Below, in pieces: positions 9,600-19,104 of a stretch of DNA of 21,678 nt (its first letter is position 1; each line of letters opens with the position of its first letter). A model generated the notes under the pieces. It did not search any database, had not been told where the DNA came from, and was given only the letters and a program-made list of their open reading frames with translations. Position numbers and translations under genes: made by a program. This DNA comes from Welwitschia mirabilis (lineage: Eukaryota > Gnetophyta > Gnetopsida > Welwitschiales), in assembly GCA_051453625.1 (NCBI GenBank), contig JBOZIK010000001.1:92664494-92686171 (forward strand), in the 5' to 3' direction.

Positions 9600-9960
9600 C
9601 ATAGTTAGATAGATCAGAATGGATCTTGGAGCGTTTTTTTGATTAGGAGATTCCGGATCACTAGTTCACTCTGGATCGTTTTACGGATTGCTGCAAATTG
9701 CATACCGATTTTTGCACAATCGCACGTTAAAATCCAAAAACTGGATTGAAACATTCGTTTTAGTAAAATTGCAGGTTGAAAAACCGGTTTCTATAGCTGC
9801 ACCTCTCTAATTTTAGTAAAATCTGGATTTATAAACGGAAAAAAATAGTGTTTTAAACTACACAATCGGTTTTTTGTGTGGAACACAATCCAGCTCCAAT
9901 TTGGAGCGTCTTCGATTGGAGCGCAATCCGGAATCGTGCTCTCCGCTCCATCTAACCATG
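9600..9960. mobile_element. hAT-type MITE, 361 bp
   Basis: The ends form an imperfect inverted repeat: CATAGTTAGATAGATC at the left and, read inward from the right, CATGGTTAGATGGAGC (13 of 16 alike). Both sides are flanked by an exact 8-bp direct repeat ctaaagat. An 8-bp duplication and termini starting CA fit the hAT superfamily. Subterminal GGAGCG/CGCTCC motifs (near 9630, and 9904-9950) recur in both orientations, as in hAT subterminal repeats. It has no coding capacity, so it depends on an autonomous partner. Confidence 0.75.
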
Positions 9961-9968
9961 CTAAAGAT
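9961..9968. repeat. Right 8-bp target-site duplication of the MITE
   Basis: An exact copy of 9592-9599. The identity runs two bases further (ca), which on the left belongs to the element end. Confidence 0.75.
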
Positions 9969-9970
9969 CA

Positions 9971-10584
9971 CCTTGAACATACTTTATGTCCAATCCAGCT
10001 TTATACTAGTTTTCTTTCTTTTAAGACAGGCCAATTTCTACTATGACAAATAGAACGAAAATTGTTAGTAAAATATATGAACACAACGGATGGAATTTTG
10101 AATATTGCCAATTGTTTGCCTCGAAGTTTAGAACCAAATATATAAGCTCTCAGTATGAAGTAATATCCATCAACGGAGCTATACAGCCGAATAACTTCCC
10201 CACCTATATAGCCAAATTTTAGATTTCTCAGAAAACAGTGGCGAGCCATTTCTAAGTTAGATTATAATATTTGATTCAGAGCTAGGGAGAATCTGAAGAA
10301 AAAAATTGAAAGTCTGAAGCTTAATGTTAGTGTGCGGAAAATGATATTAAAAACATCTTTATACAAATGAAATGTGGATGACTGGAAAACACAAGAAAGA
10401 AAACTGAAAGGCGGTTGGAGCATGCATGAACACAGAACATTGCTGCTCTCCATTTTCGAATCAATCTATGTATCCTGAAGAAGTAACCTTGCTATAGAAA
10501 ATCTTGAGAGAACGGTAGAAGCATTCGTTAAGCGTAGCGCGTCGTTAAAATAGCCATGACTTTGTCAAATATAAATAAACACGA
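9971..10584. other. Stretch without recognisable gene, probable MnSOD intron 4
   Basis: I searched both strands for the missing MnSOD exons (the aspartate/histidine ligand block DVWEHAYY and the C-terminus) and found nothing similar. Open frames on the minus strand (10249-10001 and 10453-10262) show no family signature. Unexplained sequence. Confidence 0.4.
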
Positions 10585-10693
10585 AGCCTTGAACCGTTGA
10601 ACACGAAAACATGATATTAGAAGCAAGAAGCAAGCCTTGTACTGCAAGTTTCAAATGCAAAAGGTCAAGGTGAATTTAAGACTTGCCTAGTTT
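10585..10693. repeat. Diverged direct repeat, left copy (contains a second GC splice-donor-like site)
   Basis: Shared landmarks with the right copy at 10722-10853 are gaaaacatgat, caaatgcaaa/gaaatgcaaa and the end ttaagacttgcct. On the minus strand its end reads ctag|gcaagtctt, very like the real exon 4 donor cag|gcaagtctt 151 bp away. It looks like an old tandem duplication of the intron start plus the last exon bases. Confidence 0.55.
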
Positions 10694-10704
10694 AGGGTTT
10701 AGGG
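10691..10704 (+). repeat. Two-unit telomere-like motif
   Basis: TTTAGGGTTTAGGG, i.e. two plant telomere units, or a telo-box (AAACCCTAA) on the minus strand. It sits between the two copies of the duplicated intron segment. Confidence 0.6.
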
Positions 10705-10721
10705 TATAAAACAAACAACGA

Positions 10722-10853
10722 AACTCCTAACCGGTTAAGCAGAAAACATGATGTGAAACTAAGCCTCATCCTTTTAGAGGAATTACGACATGTTGAAATG
10801 CAAAGACTAAAATTCTCAGAATTAAATTAAGACTTGCCTGATTTGGAGTAGTT
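10722..10853. repeat. Diverged direct repeat, right copy (contains the exon 4/intron 4 junction)
   Basis: Counterpart of 10585-10693. This copy spans the last bases of MnSOD exon 4 and the first ~115 bases of intron 4. Confidence 0.55.
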
Positions 10854-11589
10854 TCAACCACCAAGCTCTTCAGCTCTTTGTTTAAACCAAGCCACTGTTA
10901 AACACACTAGATTAGATATGAAGAGATAATAAGAAAATGAGAAACGCTTGGATGTTAAACAGAACTTACAACCCAGCCCGATCCCTGCACTGCTGCACCT
11001 GCTGCGTTCATTTTCTGAATCAACGCGTTCAACGATCCGAATTCTTCTTCGATTGCTTTTGCGAGAGCTCCTTTTGGTGGCTCCCCACCTCCTTCCTGTG
11101 ATTCTCATCAATTGATCGGTTATGATTTTCCTTTCCAAATTAAACCAAGCATACAGCTGAAATTCGCATACCTTGGCAGGACAAAGATTTTTCCAGAAAA
11201 TGGAGTGATTGACGTGGCCTGGAATAAGAAGGCATATTATTACTTTGAAACAAAAGGAAAGAAAGAAAAAGGAGAGAGACACAGACAAAGACAGAAAAAC
11301 AAAAACCTCCGCCGTTGAATTTGATGGCACTCTGAAGAGCCACAATGGTGGAGGGGTCGGTGGCAGACTGGAGTTGTTCAAGAGCCTTATTGTAATTGCT
11401 GACATAGGTCTGGTGATGCTTCTGGTGATGCAGACTCATAATCTCCGCTGATATGTAGGGCTCCAGTGCGCTATAACCGTATGGGAGGTCCGGCAGACTT
11501 GCAGTCTGGATGCCTCTTGCTCTGATTACGTTTCTGTTTCCCTGGCACAAAGACAATGCCATTCCCCTCAGTCTCATCGCCATCGCCAT
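10838..11589 (-). CDS. MSD1: Mn-superoxide dismutase, mitochondrial, exons 1-4 (C-terminal exons not in window)
   Basis: Converts superoxide to hydrogen peroxide and oxygen in the mitochondrial matrix. Exons on the minus strand: 11589-11307, 11218-11172, 11095-10970, 10894-10838, joining in frame to 171 codons. The N-terminus (MAMAMRLRG ... RARGIQT, about 29 residues) is arginine-rich without acidic residues, as a mitochondrial presequence. Mature blocks are [28 protein letters not shown] (metal ligand His54, with His58 and Tyr62), [14 protein letters not shown] (ligand His99), [25 protein letters not shown] and TTPNQ, whose Gln171 matches the active-site Gln of MnSODs. Introns 1-3 are short (88, 76, 75 bp) with GT-AG ends. 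Exon 4 ends CAG|gcaagt, a GC donor. The last ~57 residues, holding the ligands Asp and His of DVWEHAYY, are missing from the window. No frameshift or stop is present, so this is probably a live gene with a long intron 4; truncation is the alternative. Confidence 0.93.
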
Positions 11590-11648
11590 TTCCGTCTTCT
11601 CCGCTGTCTTCTCTCCTTCGCCTGAATGAGACCCGACCTATAATACCC

Positions 11649-11654
11649 TTTATA
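11649..11654 (-). promoter_or_regulatory. TATA box of the MnSOD gene (predicted)
   Basis: The minus strand reads gccTATAAAgggtattatagg, 60 bp before the first ATG at 11589. Transcription would start near 11620, giving a purine-rich leader of ~30 nt (aggagagaagacagcggagaag). No other ATG lies in that short leader. Confidence 0.5.
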
Positions 11655-11742
11655 GGCAACTGCAATTCTTGTGTTTTGTTGGCATTACGATCTCCCACAA
11701 AATCGTCTTCCTACGATTTTACCTCTTTTGCAGATGCAATAT

Positions 11743-11948
11743 ATTTAAATTGAATCACGTTGTTGACACATTGACTAGGAGGTGTAGTTTATTTTGCATA
11801 CTAAAATTTTAATACTGATTTGTTATGTTGTTTAATATTGTTTATAATTAAATTGAATCATGTTGTTGACAAATTGATTAGAAGGTATAGTTCATTTTGC
11901 ATACTAAAATCTCAATACCGATTTGTTATTTTGTTTAATATTATTTAT
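11743..11948. repeat. 103-bp tandem duplication upstream of the MnSOD promoter
   Basis: Two units, about 11743-11845 and 11846-11948, share ttgaatcacgttgttgac/ttgaatcatgttgttgac, ttttgcatactaaaat and gatttgttat...tgtttaatatt at a constant offset of 103 bases. They differ at about one base in ten by eye. They begin about 90 bp upstream of the predicted TATA box. Confidence 0.85.
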
Positions 11949-12074
11949 GGTTTAGGAATCTTTTTGTTATAATATTATTTACATGTAAAGTCTATTAACA
12001 AGTTTAGGTTTGACTAATGCCATTAAAGGCATTCTACGATATAAAAGAGAGTTTCGAAATAAAAAAATCTATTA

Positions 12075-12156
12075 AGTCTCTAAAGAGATATCTTATTGGT
12101 AAAGTAGTGCTCCCATTTTTTTACGATTGTGAGTTTGATTCTTGAAATATTCTTTC

Positions 12157-12160
<4 letters not shown>
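12075..12160 (+). mobile_element. SINE-like tRNA-derived head (degenerate)
   Basis: tatcttattggt (12089-12100) resembles a tRNA box A and gagtttgattc (12131-12141) resembles box B (GGTTCGANTCC), with the spacing usual for tRNA-derived SINEs. The text between (aaagtagtgctccca) is like plant SINE heads. No clear tail or target duplication is visible; the (CA) microsatellite follows directly. It is too diverged to be a tRNA gene. Confidence 0.4.

Positions 12161-12226
<66 letters not shown>
12161..12226. repeat. (CA)33 microsatellite
   Basis: An uninterrupted run of 33 CA units, likely length-polymorphic. Confidence 0.98.
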
Positions 12227-12229
<3 letters not shown>

Positions 12230-13480
12230 GTAGAGATTCTTTTATATATGTCATGTATTCATTAGGCATTTTAATATACTCTTCATTAAATACTTAACAA
12301 ACTCTTTAATAGATTTCCTCCTTTTCTAGTTCATCTTCCAAGGCTTTATAGGACTCTGAATTATTTGATCTCTATGTTTCTTTCTCCTAATCTAGATGAT
12401 CTCTCTACAAATTCAAATCTCTTATGTCTTTTCTTTATCACCAATTTTCCCCCTCAACAAAGATTCCTTTCTCTTCTTAATGATTTTAGGATCTACTAAA
12501 TAAGAATGTAATATATTTGAGATAATAACATTCTTAAAAAATAGGTTTAATGTGTTAGAGATTAAGAAGAGCAAATTCAACCTATTACTTTGTAATGGAC
12601 TTATTAGCATAATTGTGTTAGCTTTATTATCAATTAAAGAATATATTGTCTTCATGATGCTAATACGGTATATAAGAAAACATTCTTAAAGTGATCATTG
12701 GAGATAACTCCAATGCTAAACTAAAACAAGTAAATAAGATCTTCAAGTAAAATAAATTAAGTACCTCAAACAGATTGGCAAAAAATGCACAAATGTGAAC
12801 TTGAAAACGTTAAGAGTCTTAAAGGTAAGTAACATATCAACTAATATTTCTCTAAGTGTTGTAACATTCTTATCTTATTTTCTTCTCGATTCTTCTTTTT
12901 TCTCGTAGTTTATTTATTTTAAACCATGATACCAATGCCTATTGTTGTATCTCATTTACCAATTAAAATGAATGTTCTACTAAAGAAGTATCAGAAAGTT
13001 GATTAAAAACAAATATCAAGACATTGCTTTACAAACATGACTATCATAAAATTTCATAATGAAGTTATCATAACTTCATGTAAAATATCAATAGGAAAAA
13101 CAAAAATTTTAATAATGGAAAAAGAAGTTAGTTACAAAAATTAACTATATTAATTAATTTAAAAAGTAAAACAAATATCTAAATAATTATTATAGATAAT
13201 CAAAAGGTACTTGTTTAAGTCTTTCACTAGATAAACAATAATCAATAAGATGCAAAAAATAAATAATACATTAAAGAAAGTCAAGAACTTAAATGAAGAA
13301 GTAAATCTATATAATAAATTTACTCTTGCAAATAAGTAAATAATTAAATAATCATTTATAAGACAAACTGAAAAATGAAAGAGATTTAAAGGTGCAATAA
13401 AAGTTTGTCAATCTCCTATCTAGACAATAATTCAAATTTACCATATATCTATTTTTACTTTCAATTAAGATTTGTTTTGT
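12227..13480. other. AT-rich stretch without recognisable gene
   Basis: No protein family is recognisable. Minus-strand text at 12937-12920 (ggcattGGTATCATGG) looks faintly like a Copia primer-binding site. A minus-strand open frame at 12655-12422 has no known motif. Probably old repeat DNA. Confidence 0.4.
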
Positions 13481-14230
13481 AATGTGGTATCAAAGTCTTT
13501 TTTTAACCTCATGCAATTAATATGAATGCCCTTTCTAAAGAATGTAAGCTTTACCATTGTAACTATGTGTTTTAGAGAATAAGAAACAACTCTTAACAAG
13601 TTTGGGATTGCCTTAATATGTATAAAATGAACTTATTAAAAAAGAGACCAATGATTCTAAATTACTTTCTAGATGAAATTAGACATTATTTAGCATACTT
13701 TAAGTGTTGAACATGAAAATTTTCTTTTACTAGAAGGAAATCAAACTCCACATAAAATTTGAACCAGTTTGAAGTAGGCTTTTCTCTAAGGAACAAGATC
13801 TTAATCAATAAATTACTTGATGATCTTTATACATTTATGGTTCCTAAAGGATAACTTATAGCTAACACAATCAAGCATACTTTAGCATTAAAAGTTTAAT
13901 CTTAGTCACGAAAGAACTACATTATGCAATGAAAAAAAGTATTATCATTTGTTAAAGGCCCTAACTCCTTTATATGACAACTTCAACATTGCAGTATTAA
14001 GATGAAATATTAACCATTCCTAAGTTCATGATACACATTTATCATTAGAAACAAAGAAGGGTTAACTCCTTAATAGATACTAATGTTCTTCTTATCAAAT
14101 TTCAAAAGTTTACTAAAAGGGACAGTAAGAGAAAAAGAAAAACTATTACCACATTTTCTGTAAAAAATAGTTGCATTTAATTAGGGTCCTTTTAAACCAA
14201 CTAAAGAAAGGAAAAAAGGCTTAAGTCAAT
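13481..14230 (+). pseudogene. Probable Copia gag remnant with PBS-like site (plus strand)
   Basis: TGGTATCAAAGTCttttttt near 13481 resembles the plant Copia primer site TGGTATCAGAGCC. About 450 bases on, LLKALTPLYDNF (near 13960) resembles the gag block 'LPPSYDNFV', and further on KKKNYYHIFCKK then LHLIR and NQLKKGKKA (14135-14220) looks like a decayed CCHC knuckle followed by its basic tail. Spacing and order are right for PBS-gag. Stops are common and the key cysteines are mostly lost, so the call is tentative. Confidence 0.35.
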
Positions 14231-16570
14231 CCCATGAAGAGTATACAGAAAAAATGTGAAAATCCAAGAAAAGTAAGTTAACAGAGGTAAGAAATAAATT
14301 AGAAAAATCATGTAGATTAATATAGTTGATTTGGAAAATGGAACCAATGCAATTTTTGTAATTTTTATAACTACAAAGCTTCTCTTAGCATATTAGACCC
14401 TAGCATTTTCTCTTACAACTAAATTTTTACAAGTTTGACCTAATTAATCTTAGTAAGTTCATTATTTTGAGGTTATAAATATTATGTTTAGTGATCATTT
14501 TTTCTCTAATTAAGCTTTGATCCTATGTACTACCAAACTATTATTCGAAATTATTAAGTAAATTGCAACACATGAATTAAACTTTAGTTAAACATAAAAA
14601 ATTCTTCTTAATCAACATTACTATCTAAACCATGACACCATTAGTTTCCTAAAGAATGCTAGAGGTTGAAGAGCCAGAATGAAGATCATCCACTAAACAA
14701 TAAACTAAAATCAATAGAAACCTATGTAAGATAATCAAATGCTAAAAAATTAAGAGAAACTATAAGGATTAACTTGATAAGTAATCTTAGTTTCACTAGA
14801 AGTAATTCAAACTGAATGTAAAACCACATACCTAAGTTTATAAGAGATAAACCCATTCTAAGTGTTAGACATCACTAAATTGAGTTTCTTCATCATCCAT
14901 CTTTTCATTATTTGATACTTCATTTACCATTGGCATCCCATTACTCTTAGCCTTATTTCTAATTTCATCCATTCATACTCATTGTTCCATTATGTTTTCT
15001 ATCGCTATGATGAAGGCTTGTCCCATCATGAGGTTCTAAACCCCCCTTCCCCTTTCCACTTTTCCACCCTTTATTTTCTTTGTATTTATTTTATTTTTTT
15101 TAATGAAAGCAAATGGTAGGTAAATATGCATCAGAAAAGTGCTGAGTGGCACTTGGACCCCTACAATTTTTCAAATTATGCACCTTTGCCAATGTGGAGG
15201 TTTACTCTTGGGCCGTCATGTTCAATATGTCCAAGACTTAAGCATTATGGTAATCAATCTTAGATAAGTCTTAAGCCCCTTTTTCTCTTTTATAATCTTG
15301 AAGAAATTTCCTCATCAATCCTAAGGATACATTTGGTTCTTAAGTGTCTTTTTGTTGCAATATTTACATGGCTTATTAATCGAATTTGATTTGTAATTGG
15401 ATATGCATTTCCATTTCCATCATTATTACATCTATGATACTTGCAATACAGTAACAAATTTTAAATGTTCTTTTGATTATTTATTTGAGTTGGTTTCCTT
15501 GAATGATTTTTTTAATGTTTTTTAATTAGGATTTCACAAGATAACTCATTAATGTATTAAAGCTTTTACACATTTCATGTTTTCATTTTTTTAAATTACA
15601 TTTTAAGATGATCTATCTCTAAATGATGGTGATATTTTAATATCATAAGTTTTTTTTCACCTTTATATTTTTTAATATTTTATTTTATTAAGATTCCAAA
15701 TTCATCACTTACCCATAATCCTGGTGTCTGTCATTTAAGTCTATAGTTATGAATGCATATTATCACACTCAAATCACTGAGATCTTTGAGTCATAATAAA
15801 ATGTTGAAAATTCTTTTAAAGTATATAAAAGTACCAAAAGAGTATAAAATATAAAATCATGTGCTAAATAAGTTATAATTTCATAACATATAAGATTTGG
15901 TGGGAAATAAACATGTAAATAACTAATCACACTAAAATAAAGCAATTGATGGATACCAAGGGTTATTAATTAAAGTTAGCCATGAAGGAAGAGTCAATTA
16001 ATAAGACGAACATGGGATAAGAAGATATGTCATAATAAGAACACACGATAAAGTTACTCGATAGGTGTGATGATAATTTAGTAGAAAATCATAGAAGGAA
16101 AAAGTCCTCACTAGTAATTACACTGAATGACATAAGACAATTTGGAATTTAGAACATCAATGAACTCCATGTAGAGACTAGAGCTACCATAATAGGGTTA
16201 ACAAAAAGAGAAGATTTAAAAATCACATGAAATAACTGAGGATTTTAAGCTCCTAAAACATGTACAATATACTTTTATATTCTTACATGACTGAGAAATT
16301 ATGGATTAGATGTACAAAGTAATAATTAAATGAACAATGTTTATTATGGTAAGTAAACCCAGAGATTATAAAAATATGACAGGTTAAAAGTGATTTTTAT
16401 TGTAAAGATGAATATAATTGGAATCTTGTCTAAACATAAGATTCATATTATCATAATAGAATATAGTTGAGAACATGGTATTTATTAAAATAGTGCATGC
16501 TCACTCATGGAAATAATGAAAACTTTTGGGATAATAATTTATTTTGTTATACAAGATGATTAGCCTCATT
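14231..16570. other. AT-rich stretch without recognisable gene
   Basis: I see no convincing gene, RNA or terminal repeats on either strand. Short text shared with 12917-12990 and 13515-13550 (ctaaagaatg and neighbours near 14650; cactaaacaataaa near 14690 versus cactagataaacaataatc near 13225) suggests very old repeat copies. Just left of 16570 the minus strand may continue the Copia integrase described next (RTLMNEANHLV). Confidence 0.4.
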
Positions 16571-17788
16571 CATTAGAGTTCTATTTAGATGCTTAACAAG
16601 TCTATTCTATTTAGAAGTTCTAAGAGTGATGTTTTGCCAAGAACAAAGTAGTTCATCAAATTTAGAAAGAGTAATGAATGGTATTTTAAAGCATCAAATT
16701 CATAATAGCAATATTCATCACTACTACTAGTGCATGAAAATTTTAACTTGTAGTTCAAAATGTTTTCAATTTATTTTAAAATATATAAATCATTTTTAAT
16801 TATGGCCCTAATGAGTATCATTTTTTATAAACCCCTTGGGGTATGCTAATCTTGAGCATTTTTTTAAGTGGAATTGGAAACCTGGTTTGATAAAGTTAGA
16901 TGCTAATGTTTAAGGGTTTGAATACTAGAGAGACTTCTATCGTGCTTGGAAATCTAGCTCTTAAGCTATATTGTATGTTTTTCCTATTTTAAGTTAATAT
17001 AATCTATTTACCAATTCTCAAAAAAAAAATCTAAAACATTTTCATTAATAAGGTCTTTATTTTCATGCTAGAGTTAAGAAATCACAACTTTTTTAAAGTG
17101 GTAATGTGGAAATCATCATAAAAATTATATTACCAAGGAATAAATATTTCTATTTTAATTTCTTTTGCAATAATTTATTCTTTTGAGCTAGAGTATAATT
17201 ATTTGATTCAAAAATTTTACGAATTCAACTATCTACTAAAACTCTAATATGTGAAACACATTTTACTTCACCTTATACTTGGTAAAAGTTAGAAAATTTA
17301 TTAATTCATCCATTTCAAAATTGAATTTTAACTTTTATAATACTAAATTACTACATAAAGCATTATGAACAAGATAAATAGGACCTATAAAAGAAGAACC
17401 ATATTCAAAAAACCATTCCTTATAGGGATTGATTCCAAATGATGCACTTAAGTCTATAATTTAAATTTTTTTTGTCAATTTTAATTCTTTATGGGTTCAC
17501 ATCATTATCCTTCAAGAAAATGATCTTTCTTGAGAAATGTAAAAGAAAAAGAAAAAGAAAATGTAAACTATTAAAAATATCCTTTAATATCAATTACCAT
17601 TAAAAACTAGAGCATGAAAAGGTAGGAAGAAAAGCTAAAAATAATAAGAATACAAAGAAAACTTGAAATAAATAGGACTTAGCGGTTTCTATTCTTTACA
17701 CTTCATTTCAACCAAATAGTACTAGACTAAAATAATGTAAACCTAAGAATAGAAAGATTTGGAAGGGTCTCAACCCTTTAAACTAGAT
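16571..17788 (-). pseudogene. Copia integrase-like fragment, repeat copy A
   Basis: It is a direct repeat of 17972-18939 (start attagagttctatttagatgc, end ccctttaaac in both). On the minus strand the left end reads TLRTSK*NRLVKHLNRTLM, which fits the Copia integrase 'TvRhTPQQNGVaERmNRTL' block. All frames are broken. A 226-bp LINE-like insertion splits this copy at 16804-17029. Without it the length is about 0.97 kb, the same as copy B. Confidence 0.55.
16786..17049 (+). mobile_element. LINE-like (A-tailed) insertion with target-site duplication
   Basis: Bases 16804-17029 are absent from the sister copy B. They end in tttaccaattctc and a run of ten A (17020-17029), typical of a plant LINE 3' end. 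Imperfect 18-bp flanks match (taaatcatttttaattat at 16786-16803; taaaacattttcattaat at 17032-17049, about 14 of 18). A short piece WNWKPGLIKLDANV resembles the start of the RNase H domain found in some plant LINEs. It is a 5'-truncated copy without coding capacity. Confidence 0.65.
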
Positions 17789-17971
17789 TATATTGCTTAA
17801 ATCAATCATACTAAAAGGTATGCATGTCTTCAAAAGTATTTGATCAACATGGTTAATTATTCATAGTTTTATTGATTAAAATTTATTAACAATTTCTAGA
17901 TTATTACTTTAAAGAATTATTGTTTTGTGAATTTAAATTTAAAACATCCAAAAAGGCTCTTAAAATCCATT
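17789..17971. other. Spacer between the two integrase-like copies
   Basis: 183 bp of AT-rich sequence not seen in the other copy's flanks. No feature recognised. Confidence 0.4.
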
Positions 17972-18939
17972 AGAGTTCTATTTAGATGCTTAACAAATCC
18001 ATCCCATGCAGAAGTTCTAAGAGTGGTATTTTGCTGAAAAATTCTTCAATGCTTATAAAAAGTAGTTTATCAAATTCAAAAGAGTAATGAATGGTATTTT
18101 AAGGTATCAAATTCATAAGAGCAATATTCATCACTATAACTAGTCCATAAACATTTTGAACTTCTAGTTTAAAATGTTTCCTATTTGTTTTAAAATATCT
18201 AAATCATTTTCATTAATATAGTCATTCTTTTCATGCTTGAGCTAAGAAATCATAACTCTTTCAATGTGGTAATGTAGAAATGATCATAAAAATTATATTT
18301 CCAAGAAATAAAAATTCCTATTTTAATTCCTTTTATGACAATTTATCCTTTCGAGCTAATCATTTCATTTGAAAGTAGCATAAAGTCGATTATCTACTAA
18401 AACATTAATGAGTGAAAGACATTTTACTTAACCTTACACTAGGTGAAAATTATAAAAATTATTAATTAACCCATCTCAAAATTTAATTTTAAATTTATAA
18501 TACTAAATTACTACATAAATAATTGTTAACAAGATACATAAAACCTATAATAGAAGAACGATACTCACAAAACCATTTATCATGAGGATTGATTCCAAAT
18601 GATGCATTTAAGTCTATAATTTAGAAAATTTTGTCAATTTCAATCCTCTATAGGTTCACATCATTATAATTCAAAAAAATAATATTTCTTAAGAAATGTA
18701 AAAGAAAGAAAAAGATTTAAACTATGGAAAAATACCCTCTAATAACATATATTAGATAAAAGTATAGAGCATATGAAAGTAAGAAAAAAGCTAAAAGTAA
18801 TAAGAACAAAAAGAAAACTAGAAATAAATAGAACGTAGGTGGTTTTAATCCTTCATACTCAACTATGATTAAATATTGGTAGACTAAAAGAGCATAAACC
18901 AAAGAATAGAAAGATGTGGAAAGGACTTAACCCTTTAAA
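17972..18939 (-). pseudogene. Copia integrase-like fragment, repeat copy B
   Basis: Minus-strand reading gives LKHEKNDYINENDLDILKQI (family 'lKHKsDvfe.F..wk..vEnq'), then SDEYCSYEFDTL, matching the 'tDNGgEYcs.eFd' block with the second catalytic Asp, then TTLRTSAWDGFVKHLNRTL, matching 'TPQQNGVaERmNRTL'. Order and spacing fit a Copia integrase core. Many stops and frame changes; the upstream third (18939-18650) is pyrimidine-rich and not clearly coding. Confidence 0.55.
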
Positions 18940-18943
18940 CATA

Positions 18944-19104
18944 GTGGTGGTTATCCTTTACTTCTAGGTAGAGATTTTTGTGCAACAGCCCATTGTATTA
19001 TAGATAAAAGAATAAGTTTGATGGAGTGTCATTTAGAAACTAAGAAGTTTTCAATAAGAGTATTTAATGCAACTGAAAAATATTTAGGAAATGATTTAAG
19101 TGTG
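18944..19104 (+). pseudogene. Gypsy protease C-terminal fragment
   Basis: GGYPLLLGRDFCATAHCIID matches the end of Athila-type aspartic protease ('p.iLGRpFLaTa.aiId'). The catalytic DTG part would lie left of the junction and is absent. The frame stops with TAA at 19105-19107 but reads on without shift to 19317 (NQLEVYNLNIFYEDQFNF and so on), a linker of low conservation. Confidence 0.7.

Noticed and set aside
10001-10249. 82-residue minus-strand frame in the presumed MnSOD intron
   Set aside because: No family motif, no splice context, and no match to the missing MnSOD exons.
10854-11405. A 183-residue minus-strand open frame overlapping MnSOD
   Set aside because: It reads through introns 1-3; only the piece with [11 protein letters not shown] is real exon 2, the rest is intron or exon in the wrong frame.
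11471-11753. Open frames on both strands across the MnSOD leader
   Set aside because: They overlap exon 1 and promoter in other frames and show no protein motif.
12089-12141. A tRNA gene
   Set aside because: Only box A/B-like text is present; no cloverleaf stems or anticodon arm can be formed, so a SINE head is more likely.
12422-12655. 77-residue minus-strand frame
   Set aside because: AT-driven composition and no recognised motif; not supported as a gene.
18717-18902. Hydrophobic 61-residue minus-strand frame resembling membrane segments
   Set aside because: It comes from T-rich DNA inside the duplicated unit; the other copy breaks it, so the hydrophobicity is a base-composition effect.
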